Assembly (NCBI RefSeq): GCF_009831575.1
Contig: NZ_WUUT01000004.1
Span: 164,138-228,137, forward strand
Origin: Halovenus carboxidivorans
GTDB taxonomy: Archaea; Halobacteriota; Halobacteria; Halobacteriales; Haloarculaceae
Length of the DNA: 64,000 nt
Direction of reading: 5' to 3'
The first letter of the stretch is position 1, and each line of letters opens with the position of its first letter. The notes beneath the pieces were generated by a model that was not told the origin of the DNA, did no database searches, and saw only the letters and a list, made by a program, of their open reading frames with translations. Positions 55,972 to 63,805 of this stretch are shown here, in pieces. A program made the position numbers and the translations under genes.

Positions 55972-56442
55972 ATGACACCGACGGCAGGCGATCAGGCACC
56001 GGAGTTCGAGGCGCTGCTCTGCACAGGTGAGTCGTTCAGATCGACGACGCTGGACGCGGCGCTGGACGGCGGGGGTGTGCTCGTCTTCTTCGGCTTTGCC
56101 TTCTCGGCCATCGACGAGAACTGGTGGAAACGATACGACCGCGCCGGCTGGGACGAGTTCGATGTCCCGGTTCTGGGGGTGAGTCGGGACGGCCCGTACG
56201 CGCAGAACGCGTTCATCCGCTATCTAGAGAGTCCGTTCCGGATGTTCTCCGATACGGACGGCGAGGCCAGCGAGGCGTTCGGTCTGCTGACCGAGCGCGA
56301 GGGGATGGCCGACACGTCGACGCCGATGCGGTCGGTGTTCGTCATCGACGACGACGGCGAGATCACCTACGACTGGGTGGCCGACGACTGGATCTCGCCG
56401 GTTCCGCGCGAGGAGATCGAGGAGGCGGTCGCCGACCTGTAG
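55972..56442 (+). CDS. Peroxiredoxin-like protein lacking the peroxidatic cysteine
   Basis: A 156-residue AhpC/TSA-fold protein. The usual Pro-x-x-x-Thr-x-x-Cys region reads Phe-Ala-Phe-Ser-Ala-Ile-Asp48-Glu-Asn-Trp-Trp, so an Asp stands where the peroxidatic Cys should be. The only Cys is Cys17, outside the active site. The fold is otherwise preserved, with Val-Leu-Gly-Val-Ser-Arg-Asp and a C-terminal Val-Phe-Val-Ile-Asp-Asp-Asp-Gly-Glu-Ile. It therefore cannot be a classical peroxidase and may be a structural or regulatory paralogue. The same window has an intact member at 63253. Confidence 0.85.
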   Translation: MTPTAGDQAPEFEALLCTGESFRSTTLDAALDGGGVLVFFGFAFSAIDENWWKRYDRAGWDEFDVPVLGVSRDGPYAQNAFIRYLESPFRMFSDTDGEASEAFGLLTEREGMADTSTPMRSVFVIDDDGEITYDWVADDWISPVPREEIEEAVADL

Positions 56443-56491
56443 CGGGGCCATTTCCAAACTGTTTAGACGGCTCGTTGACCTATGACCCGGT

Positions 56492-57529
56492 ATGACAGTA
56501 CGCGCAGGCATCCTCGGCGCGACAGGGGCGGTCGGACAGCGGCTCATCCAACTTCTCGAACCACATCCGGAGTTCGAGATTGCGGCGCTCACGGCGAGTG
56601 AGGACAGCGCCGGCAAACGGTACGACGAGGCGGCCAAGTGGCGGATCGACGTGCCGATCCCCGACTCGGTCGCGGAGATGACCGTCGGCGCGACCACGCC
56701 GGAGGACGTTCCGGACGACGTCGATCTCATCTTCTCGTCGCTTCCGTCGAGCGTCGGCGAGGAAGTCGAACCGGCCTTCTGTGAGGCGGGGTATATCGTC
56801 TCCTCGAACTCCTCGAACGCGCGAGCCGACGACGACGTGCCACTGACGATTCCCGAGGTCAACGCCGACCACATCGACCTGATCGAGGTCCAGCGGGACG
56901 AACGGGGCTGGGACGGCGCGCTCGTCAAGAACCCGAACTGCTCGACGATCACGATGGTGCCGCCGCTGGCGGCGCTCGACGAGGCGTTCGGACTCGACCG
57001 GATCACCGTCTCGACGCTGCAGGCCGTCTCCGGCGCGGGCTATTCCGGGGTCACGTCGATGGAGATCATCGACAACGCCATCCCGCACATCGGCGGCGAG
57101 GAGCGGAAGATGGAGACCGAATCGCGGAAACTGCTCGGCGAGTTCGACGGTGCGGAGGTCTCCTGGCACGGTGCCCGCGTCGACGCCTCCTGCAACCGGA
57201 TTCCCACCCTCGACGGCCACCTCGAAAACGTCTGGACGGACACCGAGGCGGACGCCACCGTCGAGGAAGCCAAGGAGGCGATGCGGTCGTACCCGACGCT
57301 CGACCTGCACAGCTCTCCCGAGCAACTCATCCACGTCTTCGAGCAGCCGGACCGCCCGCAGCCGCGACTGGACCGCGACGCGGACAACGGGATGGCAATC
57401 GCGGCCGGCGGCATCCAGGAGACCGACGGCGGACTCCAGTTCAACTGCCTGGCACACAACACCCTGCGCGGTGCGGCCGGCGCGTCGGTGCTGAACGGCG
57501 AACTGCTACTCGAGCGCGGCTACCTGTAA
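56492..57529 (+). CDS. asd: Aspartate-semialdehyde dehydrogenase
   Basis: A 345-residue enzyme in the branch to lysine, threonine and methionine. It begins with the Rossmann loop Gly-Ala-Thr-Gly-Ala-Val-Gly-Gln and has the active-site Asn-Pro-Asn-Cys150-Ser-Thr with the downstream His-Gly-Ala-Arg region. The Gln-Ala-Val-Ser-Gly-Ala-Gly-Tyr motif binds the substrate in the archaeal/fungal-type subfamily. The start at 56492 is immediately after a TATG context in a short 49-bp gap. Confidence 0.96.
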   Translation: MTVRAGILGATGAVGQRLIQLLEPHPEFEIAALTASEDSAGKRYDEAAKWRIDVPIPDSVAEMTVGATTPEDVPDDVDLIFSSLPSSVGEEVEPAFCEAGYIVSSNSSNARADDDVPLTIPEVNADHIDLIEVQRDERGWDGALVKNPNCSTITMVPPLAALDEAFGLDRITVSTLQAVSGAGYSGVTSMEIIDNAIPHIGGEERKMETESRKLLGEFDGAEVSWHGARVDASCNRIPTLDGHLENVWTDTEADATVEEAKEAMRSYPTLDLHSSPEQLIHVFEQPDRPQPRLDRDADNGMAIAAGGIQETDGGLQFNCLAHNTLRGAAGASVLNGELLLERGYL

Positions 57530-57574
57530 TCCGAGACCAGTACGTATAGGTGACCGTATCACGAAGGCGTCTCT

Positions 57575-58096
57575 GTGACAGGGAGCGACCGGACAGCGAT
57601 CCTCGGCGGGACGTTCACACCGATTCACAACGGCCATCGAGCACTGTTACACAAGGCGTTCCAGACAGCGTCGCACGACGGCCCGGGTGACGGTCACGTC
57701 ATCGTCGGACTGACCTCCTCGAAACTCGCCACGGAGACGCGGGAGAACACCGAACACGCCGAGCAACTGGGATCGTACGACCAGCGCCGGGAAACGCTGG
57801 CTGCGGAACTCGACATTCTCGCGGAGACGTACACGGCGAGCTACGAAATTGTCAAGCTACAGGACACCTACGGCCCTGCCGCGACGCGGCCGGACGCCGA
57901 CGCACTGATCGTCTCTCCGGAAGCGAAGGCACAGCGGCGAGCGAACGAACTCAACGAGGAGCGGATCGAACGCGGTCTCGACCGACTGGAAATCCACACC
58001 GCCCCGTTCGTCGTCGCCGAAGACGGCACGAGAATCAGCAGCACGCGCATCCGAAACGGCGAGATCGATCCCGACGGACGGATCATCGACGACTGA
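57575..58096 (+). CDS. coaD: Phosphopantetheine adenylyltransferase, archaeal type
   Basis: A 173-residue nucleotidyltransferase starting at GTG. It carries the T/HxGH motif as Gly-Gly-Thr-Phe-Thr-Pro-Ile-His-Asn-Gly-His and the C-terminal Ile-Ser-Ser-Thr-Arg-Ile (KMSKS-equivalent). It is the archaeal PPAT of coenzyme A biosynthesis, joining AMP to 4'-phosphopantetheine. The family differs from bacterial CoaD in sequence, hence the symbol by function. The convergent gene ends 18 bp away. Confidence 0.92.
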   Translation: MTGSDRTAILGGTFTPIHNGHRALLHKAFQTASHDGPGDGHVIVGLTSSKLATETRENTEHAEQLGSYDQRRETLAAELDILAETYTASYEIVKLQDTYGPAATRPDADALIVSPEAKAQRRANELNEERIERGLDRLEIHTAPFVVAEDGTRISSTRIRNGEIDPDGRIIDD

Positions 58097-58114
58097 CGGC
58101 CACTGTTCCCGCAC

Positions 58115-59470
58115 TCAGATCGCGTACTCCGATTCCCGGAACTGCACGTAGTTTCCGCTCTTGAATCGGCTTTTGGTCCGCTTGTAGCCGTACAGCAGTT
58201 TGAAGCCGGTCAGCCCGGCACGTAGCGTGCTCCGCCAGTTGTAGTTGCCGCGGTTGACCATCGTCTCGGCCGCGCCGAAGGCCCGGTCCCAGTCGCTCGG
58301 CTGGTACTCCCTGACGAGTTCGGCCATCGTCACGTTGCGGAGGAACTCGGAATCTAGCGCCGACTGCCACTCGCGGTTGTAGCCGGTGAGATCGCCCTCT
58401 CCGGCGAGTCGGCCCGCGATCTTTCCGGTCCGGACCGCAACGTGGTCGCCGCCCTCGTGAAATGCCGACGTGCCGCCCATCGCGCCGCCGACGACCGCGA
58501 TACCGGCCTTCGTCGGTGATTCGATCGGCCGGGTCGAAGAGATGGCGTACGTCTCCGTCCCGTTCCGTTTGCCGCGGTCCTCGACGAGCGGGAAATCGTC
58601 GATGTCGTATCCCGGGTACTCCCGCTCGATCAGCCGTTCGATGTACGTCCGACCCTGCGGGATACGCGTGTCCTCCTCACGAAGTAGCTCCCAGATCCGG
58701 GGGTCGAAGTCGTCGATATCCAGTCCGATGGGCATCGTCAGCCCGATCCGGGCGACGTTGCCGTCGTTCGGGAACACCCACGGATATGCGGTGTGTCCGG
58801 GCATCAGCCCCCACCAGAACTTCAGCCGCGAGGGTTCGTGGATCTCCTCGGGCACCTCGCGGTGCTCCTGATAGGCGATGTGGTTGACCTCCGTCGGATT
58901 GAGCACGGTCTCGATAGCACGGTCCGTGGTGAACTGGTCGAGCGTCTCCGTCGTGACCGTCCGCTGGGGACCGTCCGCGAGGATGAGATACTCGGCGGTG
59001 ATCTCCTCGCCGTTGGACAGCGTCAGGGTGTGCTCGTGGCCGCCGTTGACGGAACTCTCGACGCTCGTGACGCTGTCGCCAACCTGGTAGTTCGCGCCCG
59101 CGGACTCGGCCCGTTCGCGGAGCCAGTCGTCGAACTTCGCCCGGTGAAAGGCGAGGCCGAACTCCGGATACGAGGCCTCGATCCCGGTCTCGTCGATCCG
59201 GAAGGTCTCCGAGGGGCCGATGAAATCCGCCCCGTCCAGCGTCCGGAGAACAACGTCGTCGGGAATCTCGTCGGGTTCGAATCCCATCAGATCGATCCAG
59301 TAATCGAGCAGACCCGCCGCGTCGGTCGAGTCGGGGCCCGGCCCTGCTCGGTCCGCGCGTGGCACCCCTTTCTCGATAACGAGCGCGTTCGCACCCGCCG
59401 ACGCGGCCGCTTCCGCCGCAGATGTCCCGGCGGGTCCGCCACCAACAATTGCTACGTCGACACGCTCCAT
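58115..59470 (-). CDS. FAD-dependent oxidoreductase, geranylgeranyl reductase family
   Basis: A 451-residue flavoprotein. It opens with Val-Asp-Val-Ala-Ile-Val-Gly-Gly-Gly-Pro-Ala-Gly-Thr-Ser for FAD binding, has the Tyr-Pro-Trp-Val-Phe-Pro motif of the geranylgeranyl reductase group, and a Gly-Gly-Ala-Met-Gly-Gly segment for the second FAD contact. Such enzymes saturate the isoprenoid chains of archaeal lipids or menaquinone. This one is longer than typical digeranylgeranylglycerophospholipid reductase, so the exact substrate is open. It is transcribed divergently from the Tat-protein gene. Confidence 0.88.
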   Translation of the reverse strand: MERVDVAIVGGGPAGTSAAEAAASAGANALVIEKGVPRADRAGPGPDSTDAAGLLDYWIDLMGFEPDEIPDDVVLRTLDGADFIGPSETFRIDETGIEASYPEFGLAFHRAKFDDWLRERAESAGANYQVGDSVTSVESSVNGGHEHTLTLSNGEEITAEYLILADGPQRTVTTETLDQFTTDRAIETVLNPTEVNHIAYQEHREVPEEIHEPSRLKFWWGLMPGHTAYPWVFPNDGNVARIGLTMPIGLDIDDFDPRIWELLREEDTRIPQGRTYIERLIEREYPGYDIDDFPLVEDRGKRNGTETYAISSTRPIESPTKAGIAVVGGAMGGTSAFHEGGDHVAVRTGKIAGRLAGEGDLTGYNREWQSALDSEFLRNVTMAELVREYQPSDWDRAFGAAETMVNRGNYNWRSTLRAGLTGFKLLYGYKRTKSRFKSGNYVQFRESEYAI

Positions 59471-59613
59471 ACCAGTAGCCCATACACTCGGTGCTTAAAT
59501 CCACTGTTATCCGTCCCGGTACGCCGCCCGCCGGCACCGTCATGAACGCGAACAGACAGTGTCCGATTCGGTTCAAAAAATACTATGTCCTGTCATATCA
59601 TACCAATGCTAGA

Positions 59614-60186
59614 ATGTGTCCCGAGTCAGAGCCGCCGGACGGCGATTCAGGGCTCTCGCGGAGAGCGTTGTTCAAATCGGTCGGTGCGGGACTGTCGTCG
59701 CTGTCGCTGTTCGGCATGACTGGGCGGGCCTCTCGTCCCGAGGCGGGATCGACGGGCGGGACAGCGGAGACGAGGACGACCGTCGAGGAGCCGGTTGACA
59801 CGACTGTCGGGTTCGACAGCGGGACGATCACGACCAGCGAAACCACGACGATATCATGCGAGTGGGACCTCGGCGCTCAGACCGCCCCGGGCCGGTTTCA
59901 CACTCTGGCGTTGCTCGTTCAGTCTGCAAACATCGACTCGCCGGAGACGGCAGTCGTGCCGTTCGCCCCGGATAGTGCCTGGGAGTACGATATCACCGAC
60001 GAGAGCGTTCCGATCCGCGGGGCGACGTATCGGTGGTCGGTCAGAGACAGGTGGACGACTCCCGGGAGATACCGGGTCGAAGCGATCGTCAGTCCGTATC
60101 TTCCCGGCGATATCACGGCGGTGGCCGGCCCGTACGGTGGCGACGCCTTCGGCTGGTCAGAGGCGACGCTGTCGGTCGAATGGTGA
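59614..60186 (+). CDS. Tat-exported hypothetical protein with an Ig-like domain
   Basis: A 190-residue protein. The N-terminus Leu-Ser-Arg-Arg-Ala-Leu-Phe-Lys-Ser-Val-Gly is a twin-arginine signal followed by a hydrophobic stretch. The rest (residues 50-190) is strand-rich with a single Cys in Ile-Ser-Cys-Glu-Trp, a Gly-Arg-Phe-His-Thr-Leu-Ala pattern and Pro-Gly-Arg-Tyr-Arg-Val, as in small beta-sandwich domains. A start at 59614 puts the Tat motif at residue 15. Earlier in-frame Met codons at 59491 and 59542 would precede a divergent promoter. The function is unknown. Confidence 0.72.
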   Translation: MCPESEPPDGDSGLSRRALFKSVGAGLSSLSLFGMTGRASRPEAGSTGGTAETRTTVEEPVDTTVGFDSGTITTSETTTISCEWDLGAQTAPGRFHTLALLVQSANIDSPETAVVPFAPDSAWEYDITDESVPIRGATYRWSVRDRWTTPGRYRVEAIVSPYLPGDITAVAGPYGGDAFGWSEATLSVEW

Positions 60187-60195
60187 CCTGAGCCG

Positions 60196-60591
60196 TCAGG
60201 AGGACTGATGGATCGATCGCTTCGCTGTGTCGAGGCGCGGTCGGGTCGTCACGTCCTCGATTGTGGATTCGAGCGTCGATTCGTCCACGGGCTTTCGTAG
60301 ATACTCGTCGAGCGGTGACTCCGAGAGACAGACATCTGCTGGCTCCGAGCTAATCATGACGATCGGGCAGTCGTAGCCCGCTGTCCGCATCTCCGCCGCA
60401 ACGTCGAGGCCGGAGGGACCGGGCATGTTTCGGTCCATGAGAACCAGGTCGACGCTGTGATCGATCCTGTCGAGCGCGACCGTCCCGTTCGGGGCTGTCT
60501 CCACTGCGTGGTCGTCCTCCAGCCAGAACGCGTAGAGATCCCGGCAGCCGTCAGTATCGTCCACGATCAACACGTCGAGTGACTCCATCAT
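60196..60591 (-). CDS. Stand-alone response regulator receiver domain
   Basis: A 131-residue protein with only a CheY-like receiver fold. The phosphorylatable Asp is in Leu-Met-Asp-Arg-Asn-Met-Pro, acidic pocket residues are Val-Asp-Asp at the start, the switch Ser is in Met-Ile-Ser-Ser-Glu, and the Lys is in Leu-Arg-Lys-Pro-Val. No output domain is attached, so it would act by protein contact with a kinase or effector encoded elsewhere. The ATG-ATG start at 60591 is used. A longer start at 60609 is possible. The downstream side faces the end of the Tat-protein gene. Confidence 0.9.
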   Translation of the reverse strand: MMESLDVLIVDDTDGCRDLYAFWLEDDHAVETAPNGTVALDRIDHSVDLVLMDRNMPGPSGLDVAAEMRTAGYDCPIVMISSEPADVCLSESPLDEYLRKPVDESTLESTIEDVTTRPRLDTAKRSIHQSS

Positions 60592-60609
60592 CCGTCGTAT
60601 CCCACACAT

Positions 60610-61224
60610 CGTGAAGATCCTTACTTAATTGTGCATACCGTCCAGAATCGTTTACACTGTTTACCGCGTTTTCTCGCGGCTTAAGAACCAACCAGTCCAC
60701 TACAGATACACTCAATGGTTGTAAGTGGCTTCAAATGGAAAAAATCGGTTCTCGACACCTGTTTTCGAGTAATCATTCGAAGGAAGAATTATCTATTAGC
60801 TGACCTGCGAGCGATCAGTGTCCTCGTTCGGCCGGAGTTCCCGCCCGTACGAAGGGTCTAAACGGCTGGGGGGTCACGTCACTGATGCGTGCCCCAGTCC
60901 CCGCGTGAGCAGACCCACTCGGGTGCGATGACGGCGCGGTGAACCCGGGCATGCGATATCCCGTCCCGTCTGGGACACGGTGGTGGCTGACGCCACCACG
61001 TGGTTGTCCGTCCGGACAACCCGCCCGGCACGAGGGTTAGCCGGCCGACCGAGGCACGACGCCGGGAATGACGCCGGTCGTTAGTGTTCCGGGCGACAGT
61101 TCACGACCAGCGACCGTGTTCGGAGATATTCGGGAGTAGACTCACGGGCGGTCCGGCTCTCCAACCGACTGTATGCCAGTAGTACACTCACCGACGAACA
61201 GTCCGAGCCGTTCTCTTTGCACCT
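60610..61224. other. 615-bp non-coding region: AT-rich upstream part, hairpin-rich core
   Basis: Positions 60610-60800 are AT-rich, with runs such as AATTATCTATTAGC at 60787-60800, and contain the promoter of the receiver gene in the reverse direction. Positions 60850-61085 are GC-rich and full of paired hairpin arms. Positions 61086-61224 are the leader of the cupin gene at 61225. No ORF with codon usage like the neighbours was found. An antisense open frame over 61081-61551 is a shadow of the cupin gene. Confidence 0.7.
60854..61080 (+). ncRNA. Candidate structured RNA, family unknown
   Basis: Seven hairpin elements follow one another within about 230 nt. The first is GGGTCT (60854-60859) with AGACCC (60911-60916), enclosing CTGGGG (60866-60871) with CCCCAG (60892-60897). 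Next come CTCGGGT (60918-60924) with ACCCGGG (60943-60949), GTCCC (60963-60967) with GGGAC (60972-60976), GTGGTGGC (60980-60987) with GCCACCAC (60992-60999), and GGTTGTCC (61002-61009) with GGACAACC (61014-61021). Last are CCGGC (61025-61029) with GCCGG (61040-61044) and CGACCG (61046-61051) with CGGTCG (61075-61080). One G-U pair (919/948) works only on the plus strand. An AT-rich box at 60787-60800 could be its TATA. A GATGA and TGA pair within the 60918-60949 stem resembles a kink-turn, so an H/ACA guide is one possibility. SRP and RNase P signatures were not found. Confidence 0.45.
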
Positions 61225-61599
61225 ATGCCTAAGACGACCATCGAAGCCGAACGGGCCTTCGACGACGAGCAGTTCGCGACCTCCGGCGTCTTCCAGAGCG
61301 ACCGGATGAAAGTCGTCTGTGGCTACTTCGAGCCAGGGCAGTTCATCCCCGTCCACGCGCCGGGCAGCGACGTGATGATCCACATCAAATCCGGTACGGG
61401 CGTCGTCCGTGAGGGGCCGACCGAACACGAGGTGTCGCCCGGCGATATCGTCGTCGTTCCCGCCGATACCGACCGCGGAATCAAAGCCGACGACGACACT
61501 CGCCTCGAAGCAGTACTCGTGACGGCACCGCCGCCGACCGACGAGGAACACGCGCCGGTCCGGGCAGGGCTGAGAAACGACGAGTTCGACCCGCAGTGA
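61225..61599 (+). CDS. Cupin-domain protein
   Basis: A 124-residue single cupin. The region Pro-Gly-Gln-Phe-Ile-Pro-Val-His-Ala-Pro and Gly-Asp-Ile-Val-Val-Val-Pro-Ala-Asp covers the two cupin motifs, but only one His is present at motif 1 instead of the usual His-x-His, so metal binding may be weakened. The rest matches small mannose-6-phosphate isomerase-like cupins. The substrate is unknown. It is the first gene after the structured non-coding region, and its start ATG is preceded by CACCT. Confidence 0.82.
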   Translation: MPKTTIEAERAFDDEQFATSGVFQSDRMKVVCGYFEPGQFIPVHAPGSDVMIHIKSGTGVVREGPTEHEVSPGDIVVVPADTDRGIKADDDTRLEAVLVTAPPPTDEEHAPVRAGLRNDEFDPQ

Positions 61600-62331
61600 T
61601 CACTCCGGGTCCGGAGAGAGCGAGACGAATTCGAGTCCGCGGCGTTCGAGCAGGTTGTGCGCCCGGTCAGTCACGGAGGGCGCGACGAGGATTCCACGGA
61701 CCGTCCGGCCCGCGTGCAGGTCGGATTCCAGCGCCTCTACGTACCGGTTGAGTTGGCTCACCGCGTCCGGTCCGACGCGGCGGCGCTTGAGTTCGACCGC
61801 CACGGCGTTGTCGTCGCTGTCGGTTCCGTAGATATCCACCGCGCCGGCGGACGTCTCCCGTTCGGTCGCCCGCGGCTCGAACCCGGCTTCGACGAGTTCG
61901 GGCCGGTCGAGAATCCGATCACGAAGGTCCGCTTCGGTCCCCATCACGGTCACGTCGCTCTCGCCGCTGCCGTCGTAGACGACGACCTGATCGACCCGCT
62001 CGAAGGTGACGAGCAACTGTTCGTCGGGGTTCGAGCGGTGGCTCTCGACGACTAACTGGCCGCCTTCGAGCCGACTCTCGTGGGTACAGCCCGGCGGCTG
62101 CCAGTTGACCGGCTGTTGGCCGGTGTCAGTGTGGACGAGGATGGTCCCGTCCGGCTTGAGGACGGTAAGTCGGTTGCCGGCCTCCAGCGAACTCGCTGCC
62201 CGACCCTCGTACTCGACGCGGCACTGTCCGAAGACCGTGATGAGTCGGTCCGCCTCGATCCCGCGTTCGAGCAGGTCGAGTGCCTCACTGGCCGTGGGCG
62301 CGCTGTGTGCCTGTAGTCCCTGCCCAGTCAC
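61600..62331 (-). CDS. nucS: Mismatch-specific endonuclease NucS
   Basis: A 243-residue NucS/EndoMS homologue that cuts mismatched DNA on both strands and serves in repair in archaea. The N-terminal half is the dimerisation domain. The C-terminal RecB-like nuclease shows Gly-Ala-Val-Asp-Ile-Tyr-Gly and Ala-Val-Glu-Leu-Lys-Arg-Arg-Arg (the Asp-Glu-x-Lys metal-binding set) with Gln-Leu-Asn-Arg-Tyr. A GTG start (62331) is used. It is convergent with the cupin gene. Confidence 0.93.
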   Translation of the reverse strand: MTGQGLQAHSAPTASEALDLLERGIEADRLITVFGQCRVEYEGRAASSLEAGNRLTVLKPDGTILVHTDTGQQPVNWQPPGCTHESRLEGGQLVVESHRSNPDEQLLVTFERVDQVVVYDGSGESDVTVMGTEADLRDRILDRPELVEAGFEPRATERETSAGAVDIYGTDSDDNAVAVELKRRRVGPDAVSQLNRYVEALESDLHAGRTVRGILVAPSVTDRAHNLLERRGLEFVSLSPDPE

Positions 62332-62376
62332 GTTCGGTGGCTCCGGGACGGATCAGTATGTGGCTGGCGGTCTGGA

Positions 62377-62877
62377 TCACCCCCGGAGTTGTCGTCTCCG
62401 GGCCGAGGCAGAGACGTATCGGATCCGAGTTGCGAACTCCGTACACAGAATCCGCCGCGCCTCGGCCGTCTCGAGGCTGCCGCTCTCGATTTCGCGGCCC
62501 AGTCGCTCCTTGCATCCCCGGATCTGGCCTCGAAGTTGGACCAGCCCGGATACCGACCCGACCCGAAGCAGGAGACCACACGCCGTACCGATTTCGTCCG
62601 CGTCGCCCGCCGGAATCCCCAGCCAGACCGGCAGATACAGACGGACTGCGGTTTCGTCACACCGTACACAGAGGTCGAGCGACAGGTAGTCAAGACCGTC
62701 GACGAGCGCTTCCCACCTGATCCGTCCACACCGTTTCCACTCGCTCGATGCGCGTGTCGTGGGGCACTCTCCCCGCTTGGCGACAGCACAGATGCGGACG
62801 GTATTCGCCCACTGCGTCCGGGAGAGATCGTATCGGTCCAACCGACGGTGACGGGCAACCACGGCCCGCTCACCCAC
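62377..62877 (-). CDS. Hypothetical basic, Cys-containing protein
   Basis: A 166-residue frame on the minus strand, upstream of nucS and in the same direction. Codon choice (Gac, Ctc, Gtc, Gcg) is like the neighbours, which makes it more likely to be real than the overlapping plus-strand frames. It has a Cys-Val-Arg-Cys pair near the centre and a segment Leu-Tyr-Leu-Pro-Val-Trp, but it is basic, unusual for this organism. The N-terminal 30 residues are Arg-rich and the true start may be further in. I do not recognise it. Confidence 0.4.
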   Translation of the reverse strand: MGERAVVARHRRLDRYDLSRTQWANTVRICAVAKRGECPTTRASSEWKRCGRIRWEALVDGLDYLSLDLCVRCDETAVRLYLPVWLGIPAGDADEIGTACGLLLRVGSVSGLVQLRGQIRGCKERLGREIESGSLETAEARRILCTEFATRIRYVSASARRRQLRG

Positions 62878-62943
62878 GAGAGTCGCCTCCGTTGTGCTGC
62901 ATTCGGCGGGGTTGGCCGCGGGCTCGTAGAAAAATCTCCGGAG

Positions 62944-63114
62944 TTACTCGGGTCGGTCCCCCGCGCCAAACAGACGCAGTACGACCACCACGAGCAGGAT
63001 AAACGGAAGCACCGGCAGGAAGAGCAGTCCGATCAGAATCGCGATGAACCAGCCGACGGGTCCCATCCCGCCCTTGCTGCCGTACTCGCGCTGTGGGGTG
63101 ACGGTATCAGTCAT
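62944..63114 (-). CDS. Small membrane protein (DUF7535-like)
   Basis: A 56-residue protein read from ATG at 63114. An N-terminal polar part (Gly-Ser-Lys-Gly-Gly-Met-Gly-Pro-Val-Gly) is followed by a hydrophobic stretch of about 30 residues (Trp-Phe-Ile-Ala-Ile-Leu and further) and an Arg-Leu-Phe-Gly-Ala-Gly-Asp end, i.e. one or two membrane helices. Small proteins of this shape are conserved in haloarchaea. It is short and easily missed. The function is unknown. Confidence 0.72.
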   Translation of the reverse strand: MTDTVTPQREYGSKGGMGPVGWFIAILIGLLFLPVLPFILLVVVVLRLFGAGDRPE

Positions 63115-63220
63115 ACCTGAATCTACCTCTGCCGGTCCAAAGAGAGTATCGACTCTCCACCGAGCGTTTGCTCTCCGTCCGTTCTCCGTGTCGGGTCGTC
63201 CGGAACCTGTTTGGCTCCAC

Positions 63221-63230
63221 TTTTATTGAT
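63221..63230 (+). promoter_or_regulatory. TATA-like box for the peroxiredoxin gene
   Basis: TTTTATTGAT lies 23-32 nt before the ATG at 63253, in the position expected for a leaderless transcript. Confidence 0.55.
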
Positions 63231-63252
63231 CTTGCAGTCCAATATCACGACG

Positions 63253-63732
63253 ATGTCTACGCCACAAACAGGTGACGACGCACCGCTGTTTACTGCCACA
63301 GTCGGAACGAGCGATCACGAACCGTTCGACCTGGGAGAGCATATCGGGGACGGACCGATCGTCCTCGCTACCTTCCCCGGAGCGTTCACCCCCCCGTGTA
63401 CAAACGAGATGATCGCCTTCCAGGAGCATCTGGCGGAGTTCGAGGAGGCCGGAGCGACGATCCTCGGTCTCAGCGCTGACTCGCCGTTCTCCCAGGGGGC
63501 TTTCCGGGAAGAACACGGCATCGAGTTCGATCTCGTCAGCGATATGTCCGGCGAGGCGATCCGCGCCTACGGGCTGGAGATGGATATCGAGGACCTCGGT
63601 CTCTACGGCATCGCCAACCGTGCGGTGTTCGTCATCGACAACGACGGCCAGATCGTCTACGACTGGGTCGCCGACGACCCGACCAACGAACCGGACTACG
63701 AGGACGTTCTCGCCGCAGTGCAGGACGTCTGA
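63253..63732 (+). CDS. Peroxiredoxin (AhpC/TSA family)
   Basis: A 159-residue thiol peroxidase with the active-site motif Pro-Gly-Ala-Phe-Thr-Pro-Pro-Cys49-Thr-Asn-Glu. The resolving cysteine is not evident, so it is probably a 1-Cys or BCP-type enzyme. Other family features are Ile-Leu-Gly-Leu-Ser-Ala-Asp-Ser-Pro and Val-Phe-Val-Ile-Asp-Asn-Asp-Gly. It detoxifies peroxides in the cytoplasm, using an as yet unknown thiol donor. Compare the cysteine-less paralogue at 55972, which shares the Val-Tyr-Asp/Thr-Tyr-Asp-Trp-Val-Ala-Asp-Asp end. Confidence 0.93.
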   Translation: MSTPQTGDDAPLFTATVGTSDHEPFDLGEHIGDGPIVLATFPGAFTPPCTNEMIAFQEHLAEFEEAGATILGLSADSPFSQGAFREEHGIEFDLVSDMSGEAIRAYGLEMDIEDLGLYGIANRAVFVIDNDGQIVYDWVADDPTNEPDYEDVLAAVQDV

Positions 63733-63805
63733 TCCGGCTGGCCGCTGTTTTCACTCTCCGGGAACGGTATTCGGGCTCAAGTGCCACCGGATCGAACCAT
63801 CCCGT

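Noticed and set aside
60854-61080. SRP 7S RNA, RNase P RNA or a tRNA
   Set aside because: No conserved GGAAG/GGGAGCA apical motif, no RNase P conserved core, no T-loop and no CCA-type end were seen, so only an unassigned RNA candidate is kept.
61081-61551. Minus-strand frame under the cupin gene and RNA region
   Set aside because: Shadow of the cupin gene, and the codon pattern is not that of a coding strand.
62389-63120. Plus-strand frame of 243 residues
   Set aside because: It overlaps the minus-strand hypothetical and the small membrane protein, and its composition is unlike the host proteome.
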